In this document: one piece after another, positions 23,451 through 36,110 of the stretch
How positions within the stretch are numbered: position 1 is the stretch's first letter
How the letters are laid out: every line of letters starts with the position of its first letter
Source: Balanoglossus misakiensis
Lineage: Eukaryota > Hemichordata
DNA: 64,000 bases
Assembly: GCA_040954595.2 (NCBI GenBank)
Contig: CM082598.2
Location: 10,230,001-10,294,000, forward strand
Direction: 5' to 3'
Notes under the pieces: generated by a model
What the model was told of the DNA's origin: nothing
The model's input: only the letters and a program-made list of their open reading frames with translations
Database searches by the model: none
Made by a program: the position numbers and the translations under genes

Positions 23451-26233
23451 CCAATCACACCAAAGTATTGCAAGCTGGGCATCTATGCAAGAATTCACAA
23501 AAGGTTATCATTCCTGAATTTGACTTGCAACAGTAGTTCGATAGTTAGCCAAATTTCACTGTAACATGTCACTTGTGGTCAGTCTTGACTGGTGTAGCAT
23601 GCTGGCCTGGTATGCCTTACCCATTCCAGACACCTGGTACCACCACTTAAAAGTGGTTCAAGATGATCCTGTTGACATTATCATTCTTTCTCATATTTTT
23701 GGACATGGTAATTAGCTTACCTTGAATGATATTGATTATTGGACCTGATTTGATGCCCTATTTATCTCATTTTCAAATTTCAGACAAATGGCCATGATTT
23801 CAGCCGCTTTGAAAGGACGCGTTCATTTGACGTTTCCCGAGTTCTGATCTCGCCACCACCTTCTCTTCTTCTCGCACATTCTCGGCTTATTGGAGTTGCT
23901 TCAACCGTACGTCTTCCAGCAGGATACAGAACTGCTACACACAACAATGACATCTTATTTCCACCTCATCAGGGTAAGAACTCACTACACAATTATATAG
24001 TCCTGTAGCCTTTTCATGGCCATCACAAACATTTTAACTATTAACGCTTTTGCTTAAACTATGACTGCATTGATATACCAAGGGGAACCCCGGTAAAATG
24101 ACTGAGTAACCACGGTAACATTTACCTTGGTACCGCACAGTATGCATATGAGTACAATGTATGTGTGTTAATGTATATGCATCGTGTATGCCTATCCGTA
24201 AACTCATTTAAATGGACCACCATGTTGTACCATACTGTTGAAAAAGGCAGCTACATGTATTGGAGCTTTAGTAATAATTGAAATACATGTAATGTGGAAC
24301 AATTCTTCCTTTTCGTATACTGATTACCGCTTACTCCATGTTTACATAGTGATTTGTGTAACTACTACCCTGACCTGCCAGCGTCGCACTGCCCAGCAGA
24401 AGTGCCAAGGATTCCCAGGCCAATGTCACTATGGCAACCCAGGTCTCAAGGGGGTCAAGCATGGGTGCATTCAATGGTATGGCCTCCTCATCGACCTCGG
24501 CCCACTGGTCAAAGTAGGACGTCACACCACTCAAAATGAAACTGGGTTCCGACAGTAGTCTTGAAGGTGAATTTTTCATTCCTTATTTTTGCAGAACATG
24601 TATTTAATGCACTTGTCACTATTGCAAAAAGTAAGCGTTCACAAAATTTATGTCCAAATGTGCAAGAATCCTGTGTTTGAGTCAAGCTGAATAGCCAGAA
24701 TACATGTCAAACATAAGTCTACCACAGGGCGCCCTACATGTCATCTGATAATTCTATGGAGATTCAACCTCATTGCTGGATATGCCATGGGCACTCAAGT
24801 GAAAAAGTTTGTAAAGGCTGCCGACAAGCACTATTACGTACTCAACCCAGTCTATTGTCTCATTTTGATCATCGACGAATGGTATGACTTGCAACAGACA
24901 TAATTATTAATGAGTATGAATTTTAATAAGCAATCTGTACTCTTATCTGGGCAGAATCCTGAGCCTGCAAACCAGATTAAATTTGACAGAAACTACATCA
25001 AAGTCGGTGCAGATTTGAGAGGTTGTTGTTGTCTGTTTTTTTACAGAGATACTTGAAGGGCTTCAAGAATTGGACGACATTTCCAAACGGAAAGTGGATA
25101 TCTTGCATTATTTCACGGTAAGTTTACTCTGAAGTTTTGTCACTTTCACAGCCAAGACTTGGTTCAGTTCCAAAGCTTGAGTGACTCGGGCATTAGTGTC
25201 ATTTGAGAGTTCTGAATTCAACAAAACCACTAACCAAAGTTTTCCTTAGAAACTAGGAATATTGTAAGTGAAATTCAATTGAATCATGTGGCTGTCGAAC
25301 ATTTGTCCCAACAATAACGACAAACACAATACGATAGAATTTTTACTCAATGACTTTCTGGCCTCATTTTCGCATCGTCTTGGAAGGGCAAATGAAAAAG
25401 GCATATCGATTATTGGTACTCCACTTATTAGACTTTCCACTGTTTGTCAACAGCACTGCCAAGGAACTCCTGCCAGCCATCATTGATTGTCTGGATAGTA
25501 GTGCCCAGAGTGTCGTCAATGTAGCTTTACAACATCTACGCAAAACAAAACTCTTTTTTTTTTGGCCTAACTTAATATATTTGTTTATTTCAGTGCTATG
25601 AGCAATACTCCGTTGCGTTTACTGTCAGAGATGTATCTGCAACAACTCGATTTAATTCAGAGTGTCAGAAAAAGTGACTTGCTGGTCAAGAATGCAAACA
25701 GTGTCAGTCAGAGTGTCACACAGGTGAGAGATTTTTTCTTTTTTTTTACACACGGGTTAGACGTGGGCATTGCAGAGAGGGCAGCACCAATTTCATAAAT
25801 GTGCGTAGCAGTAAATACAGACTGCCTTTGCTTCCTTCCATATTTCATGCACACCGTGTAAGTAGACTTTACCTAATTTTGTCCCTTCTTTTCACCCAAT
25901 TTTCTGTCTTTTCCTGATCTCCAACACAGACTATGGTTGCCACCATCTTGTCTGTTGTTAGGACAGCACACTGCCTTATTGTGTTGCCTGTGTGCAGTTT
26001 TTGTAACCAGAGCCTCTTGTTTGACACATGCGGGTAAGACGATTGTCACCCTTTAAGTGTCTTGGTTGATATTTGTTTCAGTTCAATGTGTTGACCCACA
26101 GTTTATTGTTGACGTTGGCCGCAACAAAAGCTGGACGAAATTGCGAAAACAAAATGAATGATGCCAACATTGCGCTCCGAAAAATAGCAACATCTCATCC
26201 GACATTGTTACTCAGGTAAGCAAATAAGTATGT
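23451..26233 (+). pseudogene. INTS1: Unit 9, INTS1 pseudogene fragment (A family, long)
   Basis: TGA at 23845-23847; 23-bp block missing; exons a and b complete. A private 17-bp deletion lies at about 25194, in the intron between e and f. It corresponds to unit 1 in the higher-order pattern. Confidence 0.8.
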
Positions 26234-28561
26234 CCAATCACACCAAAGTATTGCAAGCTGGGCATCTATGCAAGAATTCACAAAAGGTTATCATTCCTGA
26301 ATTTGACTTGCAACAGTAGTTCGATAGTTAGCCAAATTTCACTGTAACATGTCATTTGTGGTCAGTCTTGACTGGTGTAGCATGCTGGCCTGGTATGCCT
26401 TACCCATTCCAGACACCTGGTACCACCACTTAAAAGTGGTTCAAGATGATCCTGTTGACATTATCATTCTTTCTCATATTTTTGGACATGGTAATTAGCT
26501 TACCTTGAATGATATTGATTATTGGACCTGATTTGATGCCCTATTTATCTCATTTTCAAATTTCAGACAAATGGCCATGATTTCAGCCGCTTTGAAAGGA
26601 AGCGTTCATTTGACGTTTCCCGAGTTGTGATCTCGCCACCACCTTCTCTTCTTCTCGCACATTCTCGGCTTATTGGAGTTGCTTCAACCGTACGTCTTCC
26701 AGCAGGATACAGAACTGCTACACACAACAATGACATCTTATTTCCACCTCATCAGGGTAAGAACTCACTACACAATTACCGGGCTATAGTCCTGTAGCCT
26801 TTTCACGGCCATCACAAACATTTTAACTATTAACGCTTTTGCTTAAACTATGACTGCATTGATATACCAAGGGGAACCCCGGTAAAATGACTGAGTAACC
26901 ACGGTAACATTTACCTTGGTACCGCACAGTATGCATATGAGTACAATGTATGTGTGTTCATGTATATGCATTGTGTATGCCTATCCGTAAACTCATTTAA
27001 ATGGACCATTATGTTGTACCATACTGTTGAAAAAGGGCGCTACATGTATTGGAGCTTTAGTAATAATTGAAATACATGTAATGTGGAACAATTCTTCCTT
27101 TTTGTATACTGATTACCGCTTACTCCATGTTTACATAGTGATCTGTGTAACTACTACCCTGACCTGCCAGCGTCGCACTGCCCAGCAGAAGTGCCAAGGA
27201 TTCCCAGGCCAATGTCACTATGGCAACCCAGGTCTCAAGGGGGTCAAGCATGGGTGCATTCAATGGTATGGCCTCCTCATCGACCTCGGCCCACTGGTCA
27301 AAGTAGGACGTCACACCACTCAAAATGAAACTGGGTTCCGACAGTAGTCTTGAAGGTGAATTTTTCATTCCTTATTTTTGCAGAACATGTATTTAATGCA
27401 CTTGTCACTATTGCAAAAAGTAAGCGTTCACAAAATTTATGTCCAAATGTGCAAGAATCCTGTGTTTGAGTCAAGCTGAATAGCCAGAATACATGTCAAA
27501 CATAAGTCTACCACAGGGCGCCCTACATGTCATCTGATAATTCTATGGAGATTCAACCTCATTGCTGGATATGCAATGGGCACTCAAGTGAAAAAGTTTG
27601 TAAAGGCTGCCGACAAGCACTATTACGTACTCAACCCAGTCTATTGTCTCATTTTGATCATCGACGAATGGTATGACTTGCAACAGACATAATTATTAAT
27701 GAGTATGAATTTTAATAAGCAATCTGTACTCTTATCTGGGCAGAATCCTGAGCCTGCAAACCAGATTAAATTTGACAGAAACTACATCAAAGTCGGTGCA
27801 GATTTGAGAGGTTGTTGTTGTCTGTTTTTTTACAGAGATACTTGAAGGGCTTCAAGAATTGGACGACATTTCCAAACGGAAAGTGGATATCTTGCATTAT
27901 TTCACGGTAAGTTTACTCTGAAGTTTTGTCACTTTCACAGCCAAGACTTGGTTCAGTTCCAAAGCTTGAGTGATTCGGGCATTGCTTGAAGACCTGCATA
28001 AGTGTCATTTGAGAGTTCTGAATTCAACAAAACCACTAACCAAAGTTTTCCTTAGAAACTAGGAATATTGTAAGTGAAATTCAATTGAATCATGTGGCTG
28101 TCGAACATTGGTCCCAACAATAACGACAAACACAATACGATAGAATTTTTACTCAATGACTTTCTGGCCTCATTTTCGCATCGTCTTGGAAGGGCAAATG
28201 AAAAAGGCATATCGATTATTGGTACTCCACTTATTAGACTTTCCACTGTTTGTCAACAGCACTGCCAAGGAACTCCTGCCAGCCATCATTGATTGTCTGG
28301 ATAGTAGTGCCCAGAGTGTCGTCAATGTAGCTTTACAACATCTACGCAAAACAAAACTCTTTTTTTTGGCCTAACTTAATATATTTGTTTATTTCAGTGC
28401 TATGAGCAATACTCCGTTGCGTTTACTGTCAGAGATGTATCTGCAACAACTCGATTTAATTCAGAAATTTGCGAAAACAAAATGAATGATGCCAACATTG
28501 CGCTCCGAAAAATAGCAACATCTCATCCGACATTGTTACTCAGGTAAGCAAATAAGTATGT
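26234..28561 (+). pseudogene. INTS1: Unit 10, mosaic INTS1 pseudogene fragment (short)
   Basis: TGA at 26628-26630, preceded by a changed codon; CpG lost just upstream (AAGCGTTC). B-family variants occur at 26957-26975 and 27005-27105, an A-family variant between them near 26988, and A-family sequence from 27143 on, where the 23-bp block is missing. Exons a and b are fused by the ~477-bp deletion. The patchwork suggests gene conversion. Confidence 0.75.
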
Positions 28562-31500
28562 CCAATCACACCAAAGTATTGCAAGCTGGGCATCTATGCA
28601 AGAATTCACAAAAGGTTATCATTCCTGAATTTGACTTGCAACAGTAGTTCGATAGTTAGCCAAATTTCACTGTAACATGTCACTTGTGGTCAGTCTTGAC
28701 TGGTGTAGCATGCTGGCCTGGTATGCCTTACCCATTCCAGACACCTGGTACCACCACTTAAAAGTGGTTCAAGATGATCCTGTTGACATTATCATTCTTT
28801 CTCATATTTTTGGACATGGTAATTAGCTTACCTTGAATGATATTGATTATTGGACCTGATTTGATGCCCTATTTATCTCATTTTCAAATTTCAGACAAAT
28901 GGCCATGATTTCAGCCGCTTTGAAAGGACGCGTTCATTTGACGTTTCCCGAGTTCTGATCTCGCCACCACCTTCTCTTCTCGCACATTCTCGGCTTATTG
29001 GAGTTGCTTCAACCGTACGTCTTCCAGCAGGATACAGAACTGCTACACACAACAATGACATCTTATTTCCACCTCATCAGGGTAAGAACTCACTACACAA
29101 TTATATAGTCCTGTAGCCTTTTCATGGCCATCACAAACATTTTAACTATTAATGCTTTTGCTTAAACTATGACTGCATTGATATACCAAGGGGAACCCCG
29201 GTAAAATGACTGAGTAACCACGGTAACATTTACCTTGGTACCGCACAGTATGCATATGAGTACAATGTATGTGTGTTAACGTAGTTGGAAAGGCTATTTT
29301 TGAAGCAAATTCTCTCAATGTTTGTGAATTTATTTTCACAAGTTAGAATAAAGACAATGACTTGAAATTTGCAGCATGTATTCTTAACAAACTAAAAAGT
29401 GAGGGAAAAATATGACTGTAAAAATATCTGCTAAAATTATGAAATTTGATATGCCTAAATATAAATATTCATAATTTTACAAAATATTGATTGAATCTTG
29501 ACATGTTTTCACAAATGATTGAATAATTTGTATTCATTTTAATATTAAGCAACCCCTCAAGCAATGTACGGGACATTTTCAGCATAAACTTATTTTTTTC
29601 AAAGTTATCACTCAGGAAAACACAGTTTTTGTTGATATTTTGTAAACAACTTTAACGTGCTGCCAAAACACAACGGGAAAACTTATGAAAAAACTGTCCC
29701 GTAAAATTGTTCTTTGGGATGTCCCGAGCCTTTCCTGAAAGTTTCATGATAAAAAAAATATCTGGCATACCAATTCAATCACAAATAAAAACCATTACAT
29801 TATGGCGAAGGGCAGAAAAGTAGCGAAATACGCAAAGTTTAGCGGCAGTTCACGGCGAAGGATCGCATTTATCTGGGTCAAATGCTTCTCCGCTGGCCTT
29901 TTGGGTTCCCTAGAAATGCAAAAATGTCCATAATTTGGCAGCCTTTAATAAACAAGCAAGGTTATCTATCGCTGAAAATTGCAAGAATCAGTGTTGCAAG
30001 TTACATTTAAATGCCCTTGGCTAGGGGAACCCGTCCTTGTGTGCATAGCCTAGGAGAAGTCTTCCCCTAGAGGGCGCTCAAAGAAGGCTCCCTAGCTTCC
30101 TTGCCAGATGTATGAAATTAGGTATCATAAAGCCAGCCATATCTTGTTACACGTTTATTGCCCCGAATTTTTCATGAGTTTAATTTTTCTCTAATACATT
30201 TCTAGATATAAATTCGGTGTTTTTAAATGAAATTTTAACTGACGCCCTAGCCTTTCCAACTACCTTAATGTATATGCATCGTGTATGCCTATCCGTAAAC
30301 TCATTTAAATGGACCACCATGTTGTACCATACTGTTGAAAAAGGCAGCTACATGTATTGGAGCTTTAGTAATAATTGAAATACATGTAATGTGGAACAAT
30401 TCTTCCTTTTCGTATACTGATTACCGCTTACTCCATGTTTACATAGTGATCTGTGTAACTACTACCCTGACCTGCCAGCGTCGCACTGCCCAGCAGAAGT
30501 GCCAAGGATTCCCAGGCCAATGTCACAATGGCAACCCAGGTCTCAAGGGGGTCAAGCATGGGTGCATTCAATGGTATGGCCTCCTCATCGACCTCGGCCC
30601 ACTGGTCAAAGTAGGACGTCACACCACTCAAAATGAAGCTGGGTTCCGACAGTAGTCTTGAAGGTGAATTTTTCATTCCTTATTTTTGCAGAACATGTAT
30701 TTAATGCACTTGTCACTATTGCAAAAAGTAAGCGTTCACAAAATTTATGTCCAAATGTGCAAGAATCCTGTGTTTGAGTCAAGCTGAATAGCCAGAATAC
30801 ATGTCAAACATAAGTCTACCACAGGGCGCCCTACATGTCATCTGATAATTCTATGGAGATTCAACCTCATTGCTGGATATGCCATGGGCACTCAAGTGAA
30901 AAAGTTTGTAAAGGCTGCCGACAAGCACTATTACGTACTCAACCCAGTCTATTGTCTCATTTTGATCATCGACGAATGGTATGACTTGCAACAGACATAA
31001 TTATTAATGAGTATGAATTTTAATAAGCAATCTGTACTCTTATCTGGGCAGAATCCTGAGCCTGCAAACCAGATTAAATTTGACAGAAACTACATCAAAG
31101 TCGGTGCAGATTTGAGAGGTTGTTGTTGTCTGTTTTTTTACAGAGATACTTGAAGGGCTTCAAGAATTGGACGACATTTCCAAACGGAAAGTGGATATCT
31201 TGCATTATTTCACGGTAAGTTTACTCTGAAGTTTTGTCACTTTCACAGCCAAGACTTGGTTCAGTTCCAAAGCTTGAGTGATTCGGGCATTGCTTGAAGA
31301 CCTGCATAAGTGTCATTTGAGAGTTCTGAATTCAACAAAACCACTAACCAAAGTTTTCCTTAGAAACTAGGAATATTGTAAGTGAAATTCAATTGAATCA
31401 TGTGGCTGTCGAACATTGGTCCCAACAATAACGACAAACACAATACGATAGAATTTTTACTCAATGACTTTCTGGCCTCATTTTCGCATCGTCTTGGAAG

Positions 31501-31869
31501 GGCAAATGAAAAAGGCATATCGATTATTGGTACTCCACTTATTAGACTTTCCACTGTTTGTCAACAGCACTGCCAAGGAACTCCTGCCAGCCATCATTGA
31601 TTGTCTGGATAGTAGTGCCCAGAGTGTCGTCAATGTAGCTTTACAACATCTACGCAAAACAAAACTCTTTTTTTTGGCCTAACTTAATATATTTGTTTAT
31701 TTCAGTGCTATGAGCAATACTCCGTTGCGTTTACTGTCAGAGATGTATCTGCAACAACTCGATTTAATTCAGAAATTTGCGAAAACAAAATGAATGATGC
31801 CAACATTGCGCTCCGAAAAATAGCAACATCTCATCCGACATTGTTACTCAGGTAAGCAAATAAGTATGT
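28562..31869 (+). pseudogene. INTS1: Unit 11, INTS1 pseudogene fragment with TTAA element
   Basis: Short A-family unit, TGA at 28956-28958, with the same 3-bp deletion in exon c as units 3, 12 and 13 and with the 985-bp element. A private change (CACAATGG) is in block d near 30526. It and unit 12 are extra members relative to the first half of the array. Confidence 0.8.
29276..30268. mobile_element. 985-bp TTAA element, copy 2
   Basis: Element 29280-30264 with TTAA at 29276-29279 and 30265-30268. It is at the same unit position as in unit 3 and looks identical or nearly so, so it was copied with the unit and did not insert independently. Confidence 0.85.
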
Positions 31870-32583
31870 CCAATCACACCAAAGTATTGCAAGCTGGGCA
31901 TCTATGCAAGAATTCACAAAAGGTTATCATTCCTGAATTTGACTTGCAACAGTAGTTCGATAGTTAGCCAAATTTCACTGTAACATGTCACTTGTGGTCA
32001 GTCTTGACTGGTGTAGCATGCTGGCCTGGTATGCCTTACCCATTCCAGACACCTGGTACCACCACTTAAAAGTGGTTCAAGATGATCCTGTTGACATTAT
32101 CATTCTTTCTCATATTTTTGGACATGGTAATTAGCTTACCTTGAATGATATTGATTATTGGACCTGATTTGATGCCCTATTTATCTCATTTTCAAATTTC
32201 AGACAAATGGCCATGATTTCAGCCGCTTTGAAAGGACGCGTTCATTTGACGTTTCCCGAGTTCTGATCTCGCCACCACCTTCTCTTCTCGCACATTCTCG
32301 GCTTATTGGAGTTGCTTCAACCGTACGTCTTCCAGCAGGATACAGAACTGCTACACACAACAATGACATCTTATTTCCACCTCATCAGGGTAAGAACTCA
32401 CTACACAATTATATAGTCCTGTAGCCTTTTCATGGCCATCACAAACATTTTAACTATTAATGCTTTTGCTTAAACTATGACTGCATTGATATACCAAGGG
32501 GAACCCCGGTAAAATGACTGAGTAACCACGGTAACATTTACCTTGGTACCGCACAGTATGCATATGAGTACAATGTATGTGTG

Positions 32584-33576
32584 TTAACGTAGTTGGAAAG
32601 GCTATTTTTGAAGCAAATTCTCTCAATGTTTGTGAATTTATTTTCACAAGTTAGAATAAAGACAATGACTTGAAATTTGCAGCATGTATTCTTAACAAAC
32701 TAAAAAGTGAGGGAAAAATATGACTGTAAAAATATCTGCTAAAATTATGAAATTTGATATGCCTAAATATAAATATTCATAATTTTACAAAATATTGATT
32801 GAATCTTGACATGTTTTCACAAATGATTGAATAATTTGTATTCATTTTAATATTAAGCAACCCCTCAAGCAATGTACGGGACATTTTCAGCATAAACTTA
32901 TTTTTTTCAAAGTTATCACTCAGGAAAACACAGTTTTTGTTGATATTTTGTAAACAACTTTAACGTGCTGCCAAAACACAACGGGAAAACTTATGAAAAA
33001 ACTGTCCCGTAAAATTGTTCTTTGGGATGTCCCGAGCCTTTCCTGAAAGTTTCATGATAAAAAAAATATCTGGCATACCAATTCAATCACAAATAAAAAC
33101 CATTACATTATGGCGAAGGGCAGAAAAGTAGCGAAATACGCAAAGTTTAGCGGCAGTTCACGGCGAAGGATCGCATTTATCTGGGTCAAATGCTTCTCCG
33201 CTGGCCTTTTGGGTTCCCTAGAAATGCAAAAATGTCCATAATTTGGCAGCCTTTAATAAACAAGCAAGGTTATCTATCGCTGAAAATTGCAAGAATCAGT
33301 GTTGCAAGTTACATTTAAATGCCCTTGGCTAGGGGAACCCGTCCTTGTGTGCATAGCCTAGGAGAAGTCTTCCCCTAGAGGGCGCTCAAAGAAGGCTCCC
33401 TAGCTTCCTTGCCAGATGTATGAAATTAGGTATCATAAAGCCAGCCATATCTTGTTACACGTTTATTGCCCCGAATTTTTCATGAGTTTAATTTTTCTCT
33501 AATACATTTCTAGATATAAATTCGGTGTTTTTAAATGAAATTTTAACTGACGCCCTAGCCTTTCCAACTACCTTAA
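32584..33576. mobile_element. 985-bp TTAA element, copy 3
   Basis: Element 32588-33572, flanked by TTAA at 32584-32587 and 33573-33576, same site as in units 3, 11 and 13. Confidence 0.85.
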
Positions 33577-35086
33577 TGTATATGCATCGTGTATGCCTAT
33601 CCGTAAACTCATTTAAATGGACCACCATGTTGTACCATACTGTTGAAAAAGGCAGCTACATGTATTGGAGCTTTAGTAATAATTGAAATACATGTAATGT
33701 GGAACAATTCTTCCTTTTCGTATACTGATTACCGCTTACTCCATGTTTACATAGTGATCTGTGTAACTACTACCCTGACCTGCCAGCGTCGCACTGCCCA
33801 GCAGAAGTGCCAAGGATTCCCAGGCCAATGTCACTATGGCAACCCAGGTCTCAAGGGGGTCAAGCATGGGTGCATTCAATGGTATGGCCTCCTCATCGAC
33901 CTCGGCCCACTGGTCAAAGTAGGACGTCACACCACTCAAAATGAAGCTGGGTTCCGACAGTAGTCTTGAAGGTGAATTTTTCATTCCTTATTTTTGCAGA
34001 ACATGTATTTAATGCACTTGTCACTATTGCAAAAAGTAAGCGTTCACAAAATTTATGTCCAAATGTGCAAGAATCCTGTGTTTGAGTCAAGCTGAATAGC
34101 CAGAATACATGTCAAACATAAGTCTACCACAGGGCGCCCTACATGTCATCTGAGAAGCGTAAAAATGTCCATAATTTGGCAGCCTTTAATAAACAAGCAA
34201 GGTTATCTATCGCTGAAAATTGCAAGAATCAGTGTTGCAAGTTACATTTAAATGCCCTTGGCTAGGGGAACCCGTCCTTGTGTGCATAGCCTAGGAGAAG
34301 TCTTCCCCTAGAGGGCGCTCAAAGAAGGCTCCCTAGCTTCCTTGCCAGATGTATGAAATTAGGTATCATAAAGCCAGCCATATCTTGTTACACGTTTATT
34401 GCCCCGAATTTTTCATGAGTTTAATTTTTCTCTAATACATTTCTAGATATAAATTCGGTGTTTTTAAATGAAATTTTAACTGACGCCCTAGCCTTTCCAA
34501 CTACCTTAATGTATATGCATCGTGTATGCCTATCCGTAAACTCATTTAAATGGACCACCATGTTGTACCATACTGTTGAAAAAGGCAGCTACATGTATTG
34601 GAGCTTTAGTAATAATTGAAATACATGTAATGTGGAACAATTCTTCCTTTTCGTATACTGATTACCGCTTACTCCATGTTTACATAGTGATCTGTGTAAC
34701 TACTACCCTGACCTGCCAGCGTCGCACTGCCCAGCAGAAGTGCCAAGGATTCCCAGGCCAATGTCACTATGGCAACCCAGGTCTCAAGGGGGTCAAGCAT
34801 GGGTGCATTCAATGGTATGGCCTCCTCATCGACCTCGGCCCACTGGTCAAAGTAGGACGTCACACCACTCAAAATGAAGCTGGGTTCCGACAGTAGTCTT
34901 GAAGGTGAATTTTTCATTCCTTATTTTTGCAGAACATGTATTTAATGCACTTGTCACTATTGCAAAAAGTAAGCGTTCACAAAATTTATGTCCAAATGTG
35001 CAAGAATCCTGTGTTTGAGTCAAGCTGAATAGCCAGAATACATGTCAAACATAAGTCTACCACAGGGCGCCCTACATGTCATCTGA
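33228..35086 (+). repeat. Internal 933-bp tandem duplication in unit 12
   Basis: Copy one is 33228-34153, copy two 34161-35086, separated by GAAGCGT. The left edge lies inside the transposon (AAAAATGTCC) and the right edge after GTCATCTGA. There is little or no shared sequence at the join, which together with the filler points to end joining and not homologous exchange. Confidence 0.8.
34161..34509. mobile_element. 3' fragment of the 985-bp TTAA element
   Basis: The last 345 bp of the element (34161-34505) plus its right TTAA (34506-34509), created by the internal duplication of unit 12. It lacks the left inverted end. Confidence 0.8.
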
Positions 35087-36110
35087 TAATTCTATGGAGA
35101 TTCAACCTCATTGCTGGATATGCCATGGGCACTCAAGTGAAAAAGTTTGTAAAGGCTGCCGACAAGCACTATTACGTACTCAACCCAGTCTATTGTCTCA
35201 TTTTGATCATCGACGAATGGTATGACTTGCAACAGACATAATTATTAATGAGTATGAATTTTAATAAGCAATCTGTACTCTTATCTGGGCAGAATCCTGA
35301 GCCTGCAAACCAGATTAAATTTGACAGAAACTACATCAAAGTCGGTGCAGATTTGAGAGGTTGTTGTTGTCTGTTTTTTTACAGAGATACTTGAAGGGCT
35401 TCAAGAATTGGACGACATTTCCAAACGGAAAGTGGATATCTTGCATTATTTCACGGTAAGTTTACTCTGAAGTTTTGTCACTTTCACAGCCAAGACTTGG
35501 TTCAGTTCCAAAGCTTGAGTGATTCGGGCATTGCTTGAAGACCTGCATAAGTGTCATTTGAGAGTTCTGAATTCAACAAAACCACTAACCAAAGTTTTCC
35601 TTAGAAACTAGGAATATTGTAAGTGAAATTCAATTGAATCATGTGGCTGTCGAACATTGGTCCCAACAATAACGACAAACACAATACGATAGAATTTTTA
35701 CTCAATGACTTTCTGGCCTCATTTTCGCATCGTCTTGGAAGGGCAAATGAAAAAGGCATATCGATTATTGGTACTCCACTTATTAGACTTTCCACTGTTT
35801 GTCAACAGCACTGCCAAGGAACTCCTGCCAGCCATCATTGATTGTCTGGATAGTAGTGCCCAGAGTGTCGTCAATGTAGCTTTACAACATCTACGCAAAA
35901 CAAAACTCTTTTTTTTGGCCTAACTTAATATATTTGTTTATTTCAGTGCTATGAGCAATACTCCGTTGCGTTTACTGTCAGAGATGTATCTGCAACAACT
36001 CGATTTAATTCAGAAATTTGCGAAAACAAAATGAATGATGCCAACATTGCGCTCCGAAAAATAGCAACATCTCATCCGACATTGTTACTCAGGTAAGCAA
36101 ATAAGTATGT

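Larger units (their letters stand above)
31870..36110 (+). pseudogene. INTS1: Unit 12, INTS1 pseudogene fragment with element and internal duplication
   Basis: Short A-family unit, TGA at 32264-32266. It is 933 bp longer than unit 11 because the stretch 33228-34153 (end of the transposon through block d to the intron after it) is repeated starting at 34161. The join carries a 7-base filler, GAAGCGT (34154-34160). Confidence 0.8.
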
